Made by a program: the position numbers and the translations under genes
DNA from: Oxyruncus cristatus
Lineage: Eukaryota; Chordata; Aves; Passeriformes; Cotingidae
Length of the DNA stretch: 64,000 nt
NCBI GenBank assembly: GCA_013399855.1
Contig: VXAY01004352.1
Coordinates: forward strand, 248,001 to 312,000
Direction: 5' to 3'
The notes under the pieces: model-generated
The model's database searches: none
What the model was told of the DNA's origin: nothing
The model's input: only the letters and a program-made list of their open reading frames with translations
Shown: positions 14,863 through 28,746 of the stretch, in pieces
Position numbering within the stretch: the first letter of the stretch is position 1
Layout: the number at the start of each line of letters is the position of its first letter

Positions 14863-15881
14863 CACTTTACTTCATAGTAAACAACAAACTTCAAGTCAGG
14901 GAAACATTTGTGCAGGAGTCTGTTATTGGCCAGCATTATTATCCAGGTGCTGCCAAATGTTAAGTAGCACGACATAACAAACCCAATTTTTCATTAGAAG
15001 GCTAGCATTTGTCATATTCTGTTCTAAGCAGCTGACTTTTAAGAATATTATTTCTTGTTCTAAGATTAAATTTTAGAAAAAACACCAAAAATTACGTTAG
15101 AGACTGACTGACATTAACTTTGAAGACCTAGGTTTTTTCCTTGTGTGTTGAGCATTTTTCAGGAAAAGAAGAAATCTTATCTCATACTTTTATGGACAAA
15201 GTGTTCAGTTTTCAGGACAGTCATTCAATTTGCAGATAAAAGCCATTTAAAAATAATCATATGCAATAAAATATTATCATCCATAAAATGAACTGATAAC
15301 ATATTATATTTAATCTGGACCTTTAATGGGGTTTTGGAAATATAATTTTCAACCTATGGTAATCAAAACACAGAAAAAAATGTCTTATGCTTATACCAAA
15401 ATGTCATATTTATTTAGCTTATTTTATTACAAATGATTCTCATGTAATTTAAAGCTCAATAACAAGACTAGATTTTCAAGAGAAAAACATGGAGATCCTG
15501 ACGCTGGAAATACAGCATGAATTTAGGATGAAAACAGGTTTCCAAATTGGACTTGACACAATATAATCTACTAGCTAGTGTTTATGCTCCATTGACTTCT
15601 AGAGGATGGAGTGTTGGGCCACCCAAATGCTGTCTGATAACCATCCACTAGATATGACTATAAATTTTTAAAGTGTTGCAGCTGATGAAGACTTTACTCT
15701 GTTTCACATGACAGAAAGTTGTGAATTCAAGTAGAAGATCCCCGGGTAACACTATCATGGTATTTTGTTATGGCAGTGGTATTTTATTGTGGTCATGTAT
15801 TTGTGATGTAACCACAGTACTTTGCCATGCAAAATGTAACCAATGTATCTGCTTTCTTAGCTGATTCTCTTTTATGAACCC

Positions 15882-15966
15882 TCCCCAAACAAAGGAATAA
15901 AAAAACAGAAAGAAAACCTCCCAAATAACAACAACAAAACCCAAACCAACCACAAAAAACCACAAT
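15882..15966 (+). repeat. A/C-rich low-complexity tract
   Basis: About 85 bases dominated by A and C (AAC, CCAAA and CAAAA units), with a few G and T near the left end. It has the same character as the tracts at 26357, 37385 and 39739. Confidence 0.85.
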
Positions 15967-18900
15967 GAACAATGTTCTGAGATTTTAGACCTCTCAGATG
16001 GTCAAGATTTAAGTTTTACATCTTTCCCAAAAGATTGATTATGCTCTTGCCACATTCACATGCCAGAAGTATACTGTATTGATTGAATGTCTACTGCTTT
16101 TAGCAGTTAATAAATCCCAAGTTAGTGTTTACTGGCTTACAAAAGAGAGAGAGACACAATAACATTGCATATATTAATTGTGCTTTTGAAATTAAATGTC
16201 GGTAGAATATCAGAAAGGTGGAACTATTTTCATTAATGCACCAGGTTGACAGCAAGTTGTGTTAACAAAGTTCAGCAAAATGTCTTCAGCGTCCCTGGGA
16301 CATTCATAAAAATAAATTAGGTTGTGAAGACAGCATGCTTAGGGGAATTCTAACACATGTAATTGTTCTGGAATGCAAAGCAAGTCAACAGGTTTGCTGA
16401 GATGATTAACAGTTAACTGAGTTTGGAATATCAAGAACTCTTTTGCATGCTCATAATTTATTGTAATTTCTTTAGGTTGACTACAACCTGAGGCCAATTC
16501 AGAGCAGAGTATGCTTATTTACCTTAGTTTTCTTTCGGGTCGTGAATGAGATCACTTTTTTTTTAATGACGTGGTTTCTGACCACAGGCAGCACAACCCG
16601 AAGTAAAAGTGCTCACTGATGCTTTATAGATGAGAAGAGACAGGTTAGTACATCTCAATGAACTACTCTGTAGAGTATTTGACTCTGGGCTTGATGTCAG
16701 TAGTCAGGATGGGAATGTTAATTGCACTAATTAGCTTAACAGGAAAAATTAGTCCAAAAACTTCTGTTTCTGCTTCAGAATGAGGTAAAATACTTTCAGG
16801 AAGGAAATATGTGGATCACTTGATAAGCAGAAGTCTTCGCTGAGGGCTGCAACTATGACTCTCAGTTGGCAAGGCTGCAGTCAGCAATTTAAAAGTTGGG
16901 TATCTAGGTTAAGATGATCAGTGAGGCTCTTATTATATACAAGACAGATGTCTTGGACAATTATTCATTCCCTTTCTGAAAGAGGCATGTAAGGAAGGTG
17001 ATCTGAATTACATCGGCTGATATGCTCTTCTCTTTGTCTTCAAATACTGTGGTGGGAGCATAAATGGCTAAAGGGGAACGTGTCCACCTGCACTTGACTG
17101 CTTTTCAGTGGGGTGATTTTCATCACTGATTCATGAATTATTGTAACATTTATTCCACCCTGTTGCAGGACACAACTCCACAGATGTTCCACAAAGGTGG
17201 ATGAGGATTAAAGTGACTTCCAGTGATCTGAGCAAGTGGATACCTGATACCATTACTTTTGACAACGTTCCAGCTTGAGTGTAGTTTCCACTATCCTTTA
17301 TCTTCTTTTCATGCCCTCCTCCAGAAAGTAAAATAGAAGCAAAAAAGAAAAAAAAAAATCTTGTGATCAACTCAGAGATCAAATATAAAAATCAAACAGT
17401 TAACGCACACACAAATGAGATCAAGTTACTGGGAGTCAAGAACATCTGGGAGCCCAGCAAACAGGTCATCACTGGAACACACCCATCATGGAGAATATCC
17501 TAAACATATATTGATAAACCAGAAACTATCCCAGCTGATTTTTCTGTATTATTGTGCAAGAGGATATTGGGTGACATACTCAATATCAAGAAACTTCTAT
17601 TTTCACAAACTTCAAAGTACTCTTATTTTTAGATACACAAAGTACCTGACCTGACCAAGAGAATAGATCATTATTGTTAGCAATAAAAAAGCTAAGAAAA
17701 AAAAATTATTTAGATGTTGATGACACCAGAAAAATCATCTACATTGGAAAAATATTCAATGCTAGGCTCTTCATTAACCAAGGTTGTGTCTAGAATATAT
17801 ATAATTTCATAACTATGTGCAGGAGAAATTATTGCAACAAAACTCAGAAATTTTGTCAGTAATAATGTTCATGTTTTGAACATATTACTAAAATGAAAGA
17901 AAAGTCTGAAAAGAACCCCATAAAACATTCAGAAACCAAAGAAATGTTTGGCTTCTGAACCTGCTAAAATGCTCAGGCTATTTAAATTATCCATAAGAAT
18001 GATGAGAGATGTCTGGATCACAGTGTGCATGTTCTTTCAAAGGGAGAAAATATATTGAAGTTTTTTAGTGTTGGAGTCACAATGGAAGCCAATGGCTTGA
18101 AACTGCAACTGAATAACTTTGAATTTAAGCACATTTACAACATGAACATCTGGGAAAAAAAAACAGTACCAAGTAGCATTTTTTAATTTCTGAAGGCCAA
18201 TTTTGTGTTTGATATGAGCTTAGGTGCTGAGGAATAAAATACAAGATTACCATTCTCTTTAATGAAAAAAAACCTTGCTTCAACAAACTTACATGGAAAC
18301 AGATCAATAGCCACAGAGGGCTGTCATCCACTTCCTTACTCTCTACACTGTCCCAAAAGAAATGAAAAAAATACTGGTAGTAATGTAAAAGAGTCTGATG
18401 CATTTTTTTTTTAATCTATAAGATATTAAATAGCTTAATTTCCCTCCATTCAGCACCTTTGAAAAGATTTTAGCAGTGTAATGGCACAATGCCAATTCAT
18501 AACAGCCCAAACAGATGAAAAAAATTGCTTGCTGAAAGTACCTCCTCTTCTCTTCAGCTGGCTAAAAGTAGCTGCCCAGTTTCAAAACACTGTAATAAGG
18601 TGGGATAAATCCCATCATAAAAAGAATTCAGTGGAAAATAATCTATGAGAAAGAGTATGGTCTGTGAAAAAAAGTACTTACCATCATGCATTTGGAGTAA
18701 TTATACGTTGCTTTTCAAACTGCAATGAACAGTGGTTCATATAAATGGTAGGTTAAAAACTTGCCTAATTTAGTTATTGTTATTTGTTTCTGTGTTCATT
18801 TTGGTATATATGTTGTTAAAATGTTGATATATTATCTGCATTGAATTTGCATCTCTGGTTTGTTGGCTACTTAGCTTCCAGCACTTTGCTGCATTTGAAA

Positions 18901-20093
18901 ACATTCATGCTTGGAGACATCTACTGCAGTAGTACCTCTACTTTTCTGACATTTTTGACCCTCCTCCCACTTACTAGTATCCAAAATTTCAGAAGGAGCT
19001 GTATGAGATGTACATGCTTGTGAAAAAAATTCTGTGAGAGAAGATAGCAAATGGGGAAAGGCAGAAGTGAGAAGTGACAGAAACATGCAACTGTTTCGCT
19101 TATTTTTCCAAAGCTGCAGACAATATCAAGAAATAAGCCCAGGTGGGCTGCACAGGAAGGGTTGGCTTTAGGAGACAGAGAGCTCTAAGCAGTTCACAGT
19201 TGGAGTGTTTGACACAAAAGGGGAGCAGAGTGCTTTAAAACCTGATAGACTTTTTTATTTCTTGCTTGGGATAAACACATTCCTCCCCAGTGGGGCTGGA
19301 ACTAAGACTACAATAGCGTGTGCTTGTGGGAGAAGTCATAGTGTTGGGCTGCAGGGAGATGCTTGGGAGGCTAAGGGAGGGTGTGCTGAGAGAGGATGGA
19401 TGAGAAGCAGATGACAGGAACAGTATTGTGAAATCTTCTCTTGGGTGTCATGAAACTTTCATACAATTCTGGTTCTACGTATGAGCATATTTTAGTGAAA
19501 AATGAATCAAAGTGTAGAAGATACTGAAGGCTGGAACTCCTGTTAGTATCACGGAGTATAACTGGGAAGGCATTTCTTTTATCTTTTCACTTGCTGAGAT
19601 TCTAGCCTTAAATTGTTACGAAAAAGCATTTTTTCTTATAAATTATTGTTTTCCTGTCTGAAATTTCCACACCTCCTTTTTTGCTACCCTTTGTAGAGGT
19701 TTGTTAGATTATGTTTACACCAAGACTGTCTGTTTAAATGTCGTGTACTGGAGACATCTGCAAGCTGGCTTTGAACTACCCCCTTTCTACAGCTGTTAGG
19801 AAGATAGCCATGGTAACACAGAGCATGCTGGAGGCTTTAAAGTGTGCCCTTGAGATAGAAAGGAGGACAACATAATAAACCGTGACTACCTTCCAGATTT
19901 GAGTCAGAGTAGAAGTTAATTTGCCTGTTCATATATTCTTCCTTCTGCTAGTCACCTGTAATTGCTATTTACAGACCCAAGTATGAACGAGGTCATCGTT
20001 TTGCCCTCAAGCTTTGGAGTACTTGGCAGACTCTCCTAAACTTGGGTTGTCAGGGGTGCTGTCACCAGCTATCTTCTGCCATGTGGTGCACAT

Positions 20094-23000
20094 GTGTTCT
20101 CAATCCTATATCTCATGTGTCATCTGCATAAACTAAAAAATACCACAAAAAGGTTATTTTCTTGTTCCTCATTCACCTCAGGGGCACCTCCACCATATTT
20201 TGGGAATGTCTTCAGTGAGTACTTGGTACTTTTTTTTGTTTTTCTTCAACATTCTCCTCCCTTTTCTTATTGCTTTAGGCTCCCTCATTCCTTTTCAGGG
20301 TAAAGTGGAGTTAAACTAAAATCTCTTTTGTGATAAAGGAAGAAATAATTCTAGATGTTAAAATAGGTTGTCAGAAATGTTGACGAGTGTAGATAGAGTG
20401 TGATTTATGGACCTTTAACTTTTTAAATTAAAATCTTATATCCTTAGGTAATACAGTAGTGCTGGTGTGCATTGAATTCTTGCACTGCATTCCAAATTAT
20501 CCATAGTACATTAATTTACCATAGATCTGTTTCAGTTGTTTGAGTAAAATGGACAAGATAAATTGAATTAGTCTGAAGTATAAGACTGTGAAGAAAGTGA
20601 AAGTCCATGAAGACTGTCAGATGTAAGAATTAACTGTTACCACTAGAAATGCTACTTATAAGAAAAGGGAGACATATTTGAATTTGGGTACTCTTTGCTG
20701 ACTGATACAGTGAATATCTTCTTCATGGACACAGCTTAGGGGGATATGTTGCATTGTTTTCCTTTCAGTCAAGTTAGAAATGGAAACTTCAGAAATTAAT
20801 AGAAATTGAATAAAATTAGGCTGATAGCCCATTGGACCTGTACCCTGTCAGCCTCATGACAGAATTCAGAGTAGCAGGTCAGAAATTTCAGAAAATTTAA
20901 ATTATACAACAACCTACCCACAAAGAGTTTTCCTTCTTATCACAATTAATTGTGGTTTTCCTTATATTCCAAAGTATAACAAAGCCAAAAATCTTGATTC
21001 TTCTAAATTGTAACTTCCTCAAATTCAAATGATTTTTAAGTTCCAGTTTCAAATATTCTGTGCTGATGCAGTCCAGGCATAGATATTTCAAAATACTTGG
21101 AGAGGCTGGTTTTTACTTTTTTTTCTCTGCAATGTGGTCAATAGAAAGCACTTAAAATACTGTGGAAGGCCTTTTTGCAAACTACTTTTAGCTTGGAAGG
21201 ATCAATAGTTTTGAAAAGGGATGTTGAGGAAAAATAAAGGCCATTCAAAATTATTTCAGGACCTGAAACATTTGCTTAAATTAAAATTTTAAAAGAAAAT
21301 TACAAACCATACCTGCTACAGTAAGGACAGAAAATATCTCTCTTTCTATGGTTATTTTTCCTCTAAAGTTTGGACCTGATCTACCATGATTTTTGGAGTT
21401 TCTCAGAGAAACAAATACAAAACAAAACAGATAAAGGGTTATCTTACAGATTAAGATACATTTGCCGTCATAAGTACTTTATATGTCCTTTTGGGGAGCT
21501 CCAGTGTCCCTCCCAAGCTATGGCATTTAGATGCCTAAATAGCTACAGATGAAAGTTAAAATTCTTTTACAGATTAGAAACTGCTAAAGCATTAAAATGT
21601 AATAAAGGCAAAAAAAAGGAAAAAAAAAAGTCTCCCCCAAAACCAGGTCACAGCTGGATATCTGAGGGTTTCAGCCAAGACTGCATTATTGATCAGGCAT
21701 TATTAGTTGCCTGAAAAAGCAAGTTCCCTAGGCTATCTTTACAGGGGGCAATTATAAAGGCATTTCATGTCTCAGATATATGAAAAGGCCGTCCAGAAAT
21801 ACTCACCTGTTAACTTCTACAGAAGGAATTCAGAAAACTAGGTTCCTAGCTTAGACCTCACTCATGCACCCAATTTGAGGAACAAGATGAAGTTAAGGTT
21901 ACTCATCTGAACTAATCTTCCAGTCTAATTTGTTTGATCTTCCCAATTTCTTTTCTTTAAAACATTTACACTGTATGTTTCATCAGAACCATATTACACC
22001 ATTATCTCTAAAGACAGGTACAAAACCCACAAAAATAAACATGATTATTTCCATATTTTAGTAGGGAAAAAGGCAGAACAACACACTAAAAGAACCCCAA
22101 AGAATTCTGAAAAAGGGGATGTCTAACATCTAACAGGTATGCAGTTGTTTTTGAAGCCAAACAGAAAGCATTTCACTGTGAACCTATCAAACCAAAAAAT
22201 ATTAGAGTCCAGGATGGAGATAGATGATAAATACAATAATTAGTTTAGAAATCAGTTCAGGAGCTACTGATCTATGTAAGATCAAGCAAGATTCTTCTGT
22301 GACATCTGAATCCCTAAACACATGTCACTTCAACATCATTCATTAATGTGGTCCTTCATTATGTCAGTGCTTGTCTTCTAGAGATGGAAGTCTGCAGAAG
22401 GAATATTGGTAGGTTTGCTGTATAAAATTTTTGTTGAAATTCAAGTTTAAGCAAACAGTCTCCTCTTCTGGAATCCTCAAATACATTTATTTTCCTCTCA
22501 GATTTTCTAAACATGTAGGGTTTAGGAATTCACCCGAGGCCTAAAATTTTTTTATAAATCTAAATTAAATGAACTCTGTCGGCCACCAATGATCTGACTA
22601 CACATATCTTTCTGAAAAATATGGAAGATGAAGAAACTGTACTTCCACAACCACATAAAGTGAGATGTAAGAACTGCCTCTGTTATATATACTTTCCCAG
22701 GTTTCCTGTATCTCATTGTATTTGCTTACAATATAAGCAATAAAAGTATCATTGAAAGTATAATCTATTCCAAAATCTCCTCCCAGCCTTATAGTGTTCT
22801 GGTTCCTATCACCCACCCCTTCCCACATGAATGAATCTACATTTTCTACACTGTAATAAAGAGAAAACTTCAGCTTGGGAATTGTATTGGGATAGATCTC
22901 TTTCTGCAGCAGGTGAGTTCTTTCATTTTGAAAGTTGTTTACACAACCTAAATACATGTGCCATGGTGGCCTCAACTGTGAGAGCAGGAAAGAAGTTCAG

Positions 23001-26000
23001 GGATAACTCTGCTTTGCTACAGTGCCCTTCCTCTCACAAAATAGCATTTTTTCAGTATGGATGGAGGTATTCATTAGAGCAGAGACCATCATCCCATCCT
23101 TTTATCAGCAATGATACTCCTCCATGGCTGTTTAAATTAGAATCTCTCCATTTTACATAACCCGAGTGAAACAAAAGGACCAGAACTCAACAGAGAATTT
23201 GGCTGCTTCTCTGCTCAGTTACCTCAAGCCTATGTACATGTTCAGAATCTTAATGTCTATTATCAGCCAGGGTTAGGCACATTTTTCTCTTCATCTAAAT
23301 CTAAAAATGCTGAAAACATCTTGAAAAATGTTTTGCTATTTTACTTTTGGTTCAGAAATTATGCATTGCTTGGATTTGTGTACCAACAGATAATGAGGGA
23401 ACATCACACAATATATGATAACAATAACACTGAAGTAATGTGAGAAAGTCATTTATCTTTCTGTTTCCACTCTGCCTGTGAGAATCTGAAAATCACTACC
23501 ATTCCCATTTGAATAAATATTTTGGTGGGAAACATTCATTTAAATATAAAGGACTGAGGAGTTCAGCTATTGCCGATATGCTCGGAAGCTAGATGGGGAA
23601 GGAAGAAAGAGATGGAGTACTGCTACTTATCAGCAATATAAACTGCATCTTTGGAATGATTTGTCACTATTAAAATACCTTATGTTTATTGATAATCTCT
23701 TACCAGACATATTTTGTAAGTCTATTGCTCAGAAATGGTATCTATTATTTCCCATGTCTCTCTCTTTCCCCCCCTCTTACTACTTCTAAATTACCTAGAA
23801 GCTTGGAGGGATCTGTCAGAAATTTCATTAAATCTTCAATATTTGCATGTGCAGGTAGAACTAATTAATTTTAGAAGAATTATTAGAAAAGTGTATTTTC
23901 TTTTTGCCTTTCCTAATGTTGATATAGGAATTAATAGTAATTGATTATGATCTGTGCCCCAATTACATCAAAAATTTATAATTCTAGAAGTGCATCTAAC
24001 TCGAGCACTTAAGGAACGTGCTATGGGTAAAGGATCTCAGGATTCCTTGTGAGAGATCAGAAGTCATAGAAAAAGTACATCTGTCCCATCCCTGTGTCAG
24101 TTAACATGAAATTAACAGGGGTCAAGATCCTGCCAAACACTTCTGTGGATGTTCATGTTGTATGGGAAGGAGGAGAAGTAAGGTGAGGCCTTCCTCTCTC
24201 ATATCTGGGATTCATCAATAATTTCGAACCTCAGTTTTAGGGTAACACACCTGACTTGCTGAAAAATTCTTCTTAATGGTGTCAAAGAACTGGGGTGATT
24301 TCTGAAGCAAACAATTTGCCTTTCTGATGCTATACATGCAGTGCTGACAAGGGGCTTCGTCCCAGGTAAGCAAAACATTTGACCTGACCCTAATCTCAGT
24401 TCGGTTCATTGCCAGGTCTGGAAAAAAATAGATGGAAAGAAAAACATGGCCAAGTTCCTTCCCTTTCCCATCATGATAAACTTTATTGTTTTTAGCCTTG
24501 GAGGTGAAACATACTAAATTTCAGAAAATGAGAGGGAGCCTAAAAACCCAATAATTACATTGGTTTGGGGACTGAGTAGAGCCAGTGCAGGACTGTATGC
24601 AACCTGATGGTTGAAATTTGACAGGCTAGAACACTTGATTATCATACACTTCTTCCTTTCTCAGGAAGGAAGCAATTCATAAGGTAAATGCATTATTTTT
24701 AGCTGAGTTCCAATCTGACAAGAAGACAATTTTTTCTGCAGTTATGTGGTTCCAGCCTGCCAGAGCCATGGCACTATCTTGTCTGATCTGACTTCGTACG
24801 GGTAGTGCCACTAATTTGCTATGGCAAGAGAGTCCTATAAAACAAAAAATGATGTTTATCAGTTCATTCCAGCAATCTCAGCTCTGATAACACAGTTTTG
24901 GCCTGCTGAATTTAAGTGTGCCCTTTGAAGCTTACATTGAATTTACTGTCTCAGAGCAAAAGACCACAAAGAAAAGCACGAGAAACTGGACATTCCCTAG
25001 TATTTTGTAGGAACTTCTGGTCTGTTTTAGACTGAACTCCTTCTGAACATGGTTTCTCTGATTTCTAAGGACACCTTGTCTTGGCATTGAGAGACACAAT
25101 TACTCTGCTTGTACCGTGAGTAATTCATATATCACTTGACAACTGCAGATGCATAAACAAAGTAATATTCTTAGGTAAATATATTTGTAACCCAAGCTGT
25201 AGCCCAAATTAACTATAGATAGACATATAAATGAATTCTGAAAAAACCTTCACTTTTCTATTTTAGTGGGGAAGATTTCTTTCATAAATTCTAAGAGACA
25301 ATGATCCCTCTGTGTGAAAGAATTTCCTGTGAGAAGCAAAATTTTTTTTAAAACAAACATATTTTTCTCACAAGAAAACCCTAAAATCTTACAGTTTTCA
25401 TGACTGTGCTCATGTTCAGCTACCTTAAAATGTGAAATTTGACCTGGTGCTTTGAAACACCTCTCACAAATCAGTCAAGAAGGTGCTATACTGGGCCAAA
25501 AAGCTAAATGAACTGGGGTTGGTAGTCCATTAGTTAACACTTTCTTCACTAAGCCAGTACTTTTGACTAATTATGAAGTACTGTGCTTTAGAACAAAATT
25601 AAAACATAGGTCCCTGACCATTTTGTTTCATTAAACATCCAATGACACTTTTACCCAAAGCAGAAGATGTTAGGTTCAATGTTCTTATAAAATTCCTATC
25701 TGGGTAATTACATCCTGCTCTACTAAACTCCCCCTCGAGAAAATTTAATTAAAATGATTTGATGTCTCTCTAGCCCAGAGTAGACAGGTGTCTGTAACAC
25801 AAAAGCCACCAGCACAGTTGATATAAATTGGAGCTCTTCTGTGGCAGGGAAAGCAAGGATAGAAGCATTACTTTCTCCTTACCAGAAATGGACATTCCAT
25901 TTCAGGCCCTGAGTATATCCACATTATGCTGCTGATAACAAAGTATACTAAATTTTTTTGGTGTCTGCCTGAAACTTCTTTTAAGGAATAGGAACTCAAT

Positions 26001-26165
26001 TTATAGCTCACAGCTCTTTCAGCAATCAGCTAGGTTCTTAGTAGGTTTTATTAATGTTATAAGTAGTGATTAAATAGATATACACACGAGAGAAGGATGG
26101 GGAAGGCAGTTTTGCAGTGCAGCTGGGAATCTGCTACGTAGACATTGGAAAGTCTTTTATATTAA
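20094..26165. other. Unique non-coding DNA, no gene seen
   Basis: AT-rich with many short A and T runs. The 125-codon open frame on the minus strand at 22598-22975 has no recognisable domain and no retroelement similarity. Possible but weak MIR-like traces lie near 22048-22080 and 23448-23515. They are too degraded to list separately. Confidence 0.55.
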
Positions 26166-26840
26166 TAATCAAAGAATCTCAGAACCACTAGGGCTGCAGG
26201 ACAACTCTGGAGAACACATAATTCAACAACTCTACGCAAAGCAGGATCAGCTAAAGCACATTGGTCAAGTCAGCATCAAGTCATGTTTGAATACCTTAAA
26301 GGATAGAGAGCCCACAGCCTCTCTGGGCAATGTGTGCCAGGGTTTGACTCTCACAGTAAAACCAACCAACCAACCAAACAACTCCAAAACAAAAAAAAAC
26401 CAACCAAACAAAAATCCCCAAACCAAATGAAACAAACAGAAACACCACCCCAAATTTTTCTTCCATTTAAACAGAATTCCTGGTGCTTCCTCTTGTGTTA
26501 ATTACCTCTTATCCTTTCACTGGGCACCACTGGGCCTGTCTCCAGTTCCTTTACTCTCCCATTAGGTGTTTATACACATTGACAAAGTCTTATCCTGAAC
26601 CTTCTCTTCTCAAGGATGAGCAGTCCCAGTTCTTTCAGCTTTCCCTTTAATGTCAGGTGTTCCAAGCCTCAAACTAAGTTGTGGACCTTTGCTGGACTAT
26701 GTCCATGTCTCTCGTGCACTGAGGAGCCCATAACTCGACCAAGAGCTCCAGATGGGTGTCACTGGGGCTGAGTAAAGGCTAAATAAAGAATTTACTTTCT
26801 TCTCCATCTTCCAGCTGGACAGATGACCATCCCCTCTGTT
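26166..26840 (-). mobile_element. CR1 LINE copy (minus), interrupted
   Basis: On the plus strand this reads as the reverse complement of a CR1 3' region. Starting at the tail side it shows 'aatcaaagaatctcagaacc', then 'cagcctctctgggcaa' at about 26316, 'ctcacagtaaaa' at about 26350, 'cactgggcaccactgggcctg' at about 26518, 'ttctcttctcaaggatgagcagtcccagttctttcagctttccc' from 26600, and 'ccaagagctccagatgggtgtcactggggctgagtaaagg' near 26740-26779. This is the expected order of avian CR1. It is strongly diverged, so old. A block of about 95 bases of A/C-rich sequence (26357-26453) splits it at the internal A-run. The far end fades near 26840. Confidence 0.88.
26357..26453 (+). repeat. A/C-rich expansion inside CR1
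   Basis: Units such as CCAA, CAAA and AAC expand exactly where CR1 normally has a short A-run between 'cacagt' and 'tttttcctt'. CR1 similarity resumes immediately afterwards with 'aatttttcttccatttaaac'. The tract therefore looks like a simple-sequence expansion seeded by the element's own A-run. Confidence 0.8.
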
Positions 26841-28184
26841 CTAAATACCTCTGCACCAGGTGACAGAATACAGCTTGAGGTCTGACAGTGCCTTTTTGGA
26901 GGAAAAGGTTGATAAATTCAAGGATCAGATGGGCATATTCTCTGGGTGTCATCTATCTTGCAAATATTGCTTCAGATCCACTTCCATATGACTGTCATTC
27001 TTTACTCGTTCTCAGCAACAGCCTAGCCTTTTAAAGCTTTAATTAAACTTTCTCACTAATGGATAGTTAATGATTTAAAAGGAAACAATTCACCAATGTC
27101 ATGTCCCTCCATTTTACAGTACACATTTTAACAGTTTGTACCGAATCATTTGCTTATCAAGACCTTGAATATCTCAACAATAGTACTACCTTTTATCAAA
27201 ATAACATAACATGATACAATGTGGTTAAAGTAGAGTGACAGCAAGAGCTGTGTCTTGAATGTAAATGCTGTGTTGTGCCATGGCAAAAAAACCTTCCACA
27301 AATCTAATGAGTCAGACATAGCCTTGAGTTTGGATGATATTCAGCATAATGACATGCCTCGAAAGTAATTGCCAAACAGTCCCTCATCACTCACAGAGCC
27401 TACTCAGTCATCTAGACCCTGTGCAAGCAAAACTCCCAGTGACTTCAACAATTTTAATGCCTTAAAAATGAACTCAGGATTATGCAGGGGAAAAAAAGAA
27501 TTGAAAGTCAAACAGAAAAACATTCACTTTAGAATGTATACAGCTTCCATCATCATAATATCTCTGCACTTCACAAGCTTTTCCCAAAATCCTATTAAGT
27601 ACTCATAAAGTAGTGATTTTATGAATGAGTATCTGATGCATCCAAGGTCATGCAAGATTGCTGGCAAACAGCAATACCACAATCCACCCCAGGAGAAAGA
27701 CCTTTACCCCAGGATAGAGGGAATTCCAGTAGAGGCTTAGTTGTCTAATAATAATTAGGGTGTGCTAATGGGTCATTTTAGGCATCATATTTTATCATTA
27801 AAATGCAGCCATTAAAGTTTGAAGCAATTTTGATAATCAGGCTGATTCAGGCTGATATTGTTATTGACAGTAAACTCCATCCTGAGATAAAAACTTTCCT
27901 AATAGCCAACTAAAATATGCCTTGCTGCAGTGTTAGATCACTTGTGATTCTTCTCTCTTCTAGTTAATTATAATAATTGACTCTATTGATCCCATGCTTT
28001 TTCTGAAAATGTTTGTGCATGAATGACTCAACAATGAATAACTAGAGCCACTCTTCTACACCAAAGTTATCAGAAGAAGATGACCAAGGATTAAAAATAG
28101 ATTTATGAATTTAGTGAATAACAAGATGACTCAGGCTACTTTTGTTGGCAAACTAGCTGTATTAGAGCCAGTTCTCCAGACATA
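26841..28184. other. Unique non-coding DNA, no gene seen
   Basis: No exon or element recognised. A short stretch near 27638-27670 (tgcatccaaggtcatgcaag) recalls the antisense MIR core but is too short to call. Confidence 0.5.
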
Positions 28185-28573
28185 TGTTGTGGACTAGCCG
28201 CAGGCAGCAGCTGAGCACCACACAACCACTTGCTCACTCCCTGTCTCCTGCAGTGGCACAGGGGAAACAATAGGAAAGGAAGTCTAAAAAAGACCTCATT
28301 CAATAAGTTAAAGAAGGAGAAAGGTGAAAGAAAAAAAGAAAAAAGGGGGCAAAGGACAAGACAAGGTTTACAAAGGCAATGATTCACCACCTCTTATAGG
28401 AAGACTGATGCTCAGCCAGTTTCTGAGCAATGTCTACCTTCCTCCCCAAAACCTGTCCCCTATGTTTTTATTACTGAGCATGATATTATATGGCATGGAA
28501 TATCCTTTTAGTCAGTTTGACTCAACTCTCCTGGTTGGGTCCTCTCCTAACTTATTTTGTGCCCCTAACATAC
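28185..28573 (-). mobile_element. Solo ERV LTR (minus), left part
   Basis: First part of an old minus-strand LTR of the roughly 550-600 bp avian type that I associate with ERVL-like elements. It begins TGTTGTGG. The series 'gctgagcaccacacaaccacttgctcactccc' is the reverse complement of the family's 3' end. 'gcatgatattatatggcatggaatatcc' at about 28479-28506 is its promoter-side core. Similarity stops exactly at the target duplication of the inserted LTR and resumes at 29619. The two parts add to about 551 bp, the usual length, so nothing was lost when it was split. No gag or pol sequence adjoins it. Confidence 0.82.
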
Positions 28574-28739
28574 TGTAGTGGGTTTCTGTCACTGGGTTTT
28601 GGTAGTGCGTGGCTTCTGTTAGAAACTCCTGGAAGCTTCCCCTGTCCCATGGAGCCAATGCCAGCTGGCTCCAGAATGGAATTCCTGCCACTGGCCAAGG
28701 CTGAGTCAATTAGGAGTGATAGTAATGCCTGTGATAACA

Positions 28740-28746
28740 TATTTAA
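28740..28746 (+). promoter_or_regulatory. TATA-like box in nested LTR
   Basis: TATTTAA lies 166 bases into the LTR, downstream of an AP-1-like site. It is a plausible retroviral promoter element placed by position only. No transcription start can be seen in the sequence. Confidence 0.35.

Larger units (their letters stand above)
12533..20093. other. Unique non-coding DNA, no gene seen
   Basis: No recognisable exon or transposon apart from a MIR-like trace at 13248-13290 and the A/C-rich tracts at 14828 and 15882. Open frames are short (92 codons or fewer) and unremarkable. Confidence 0.55.

Noticed and set aside
22598..22975. 125-codon minus-strand frame
   Set aside because: No recognisable domain, and composition is like the surrounding DNA.
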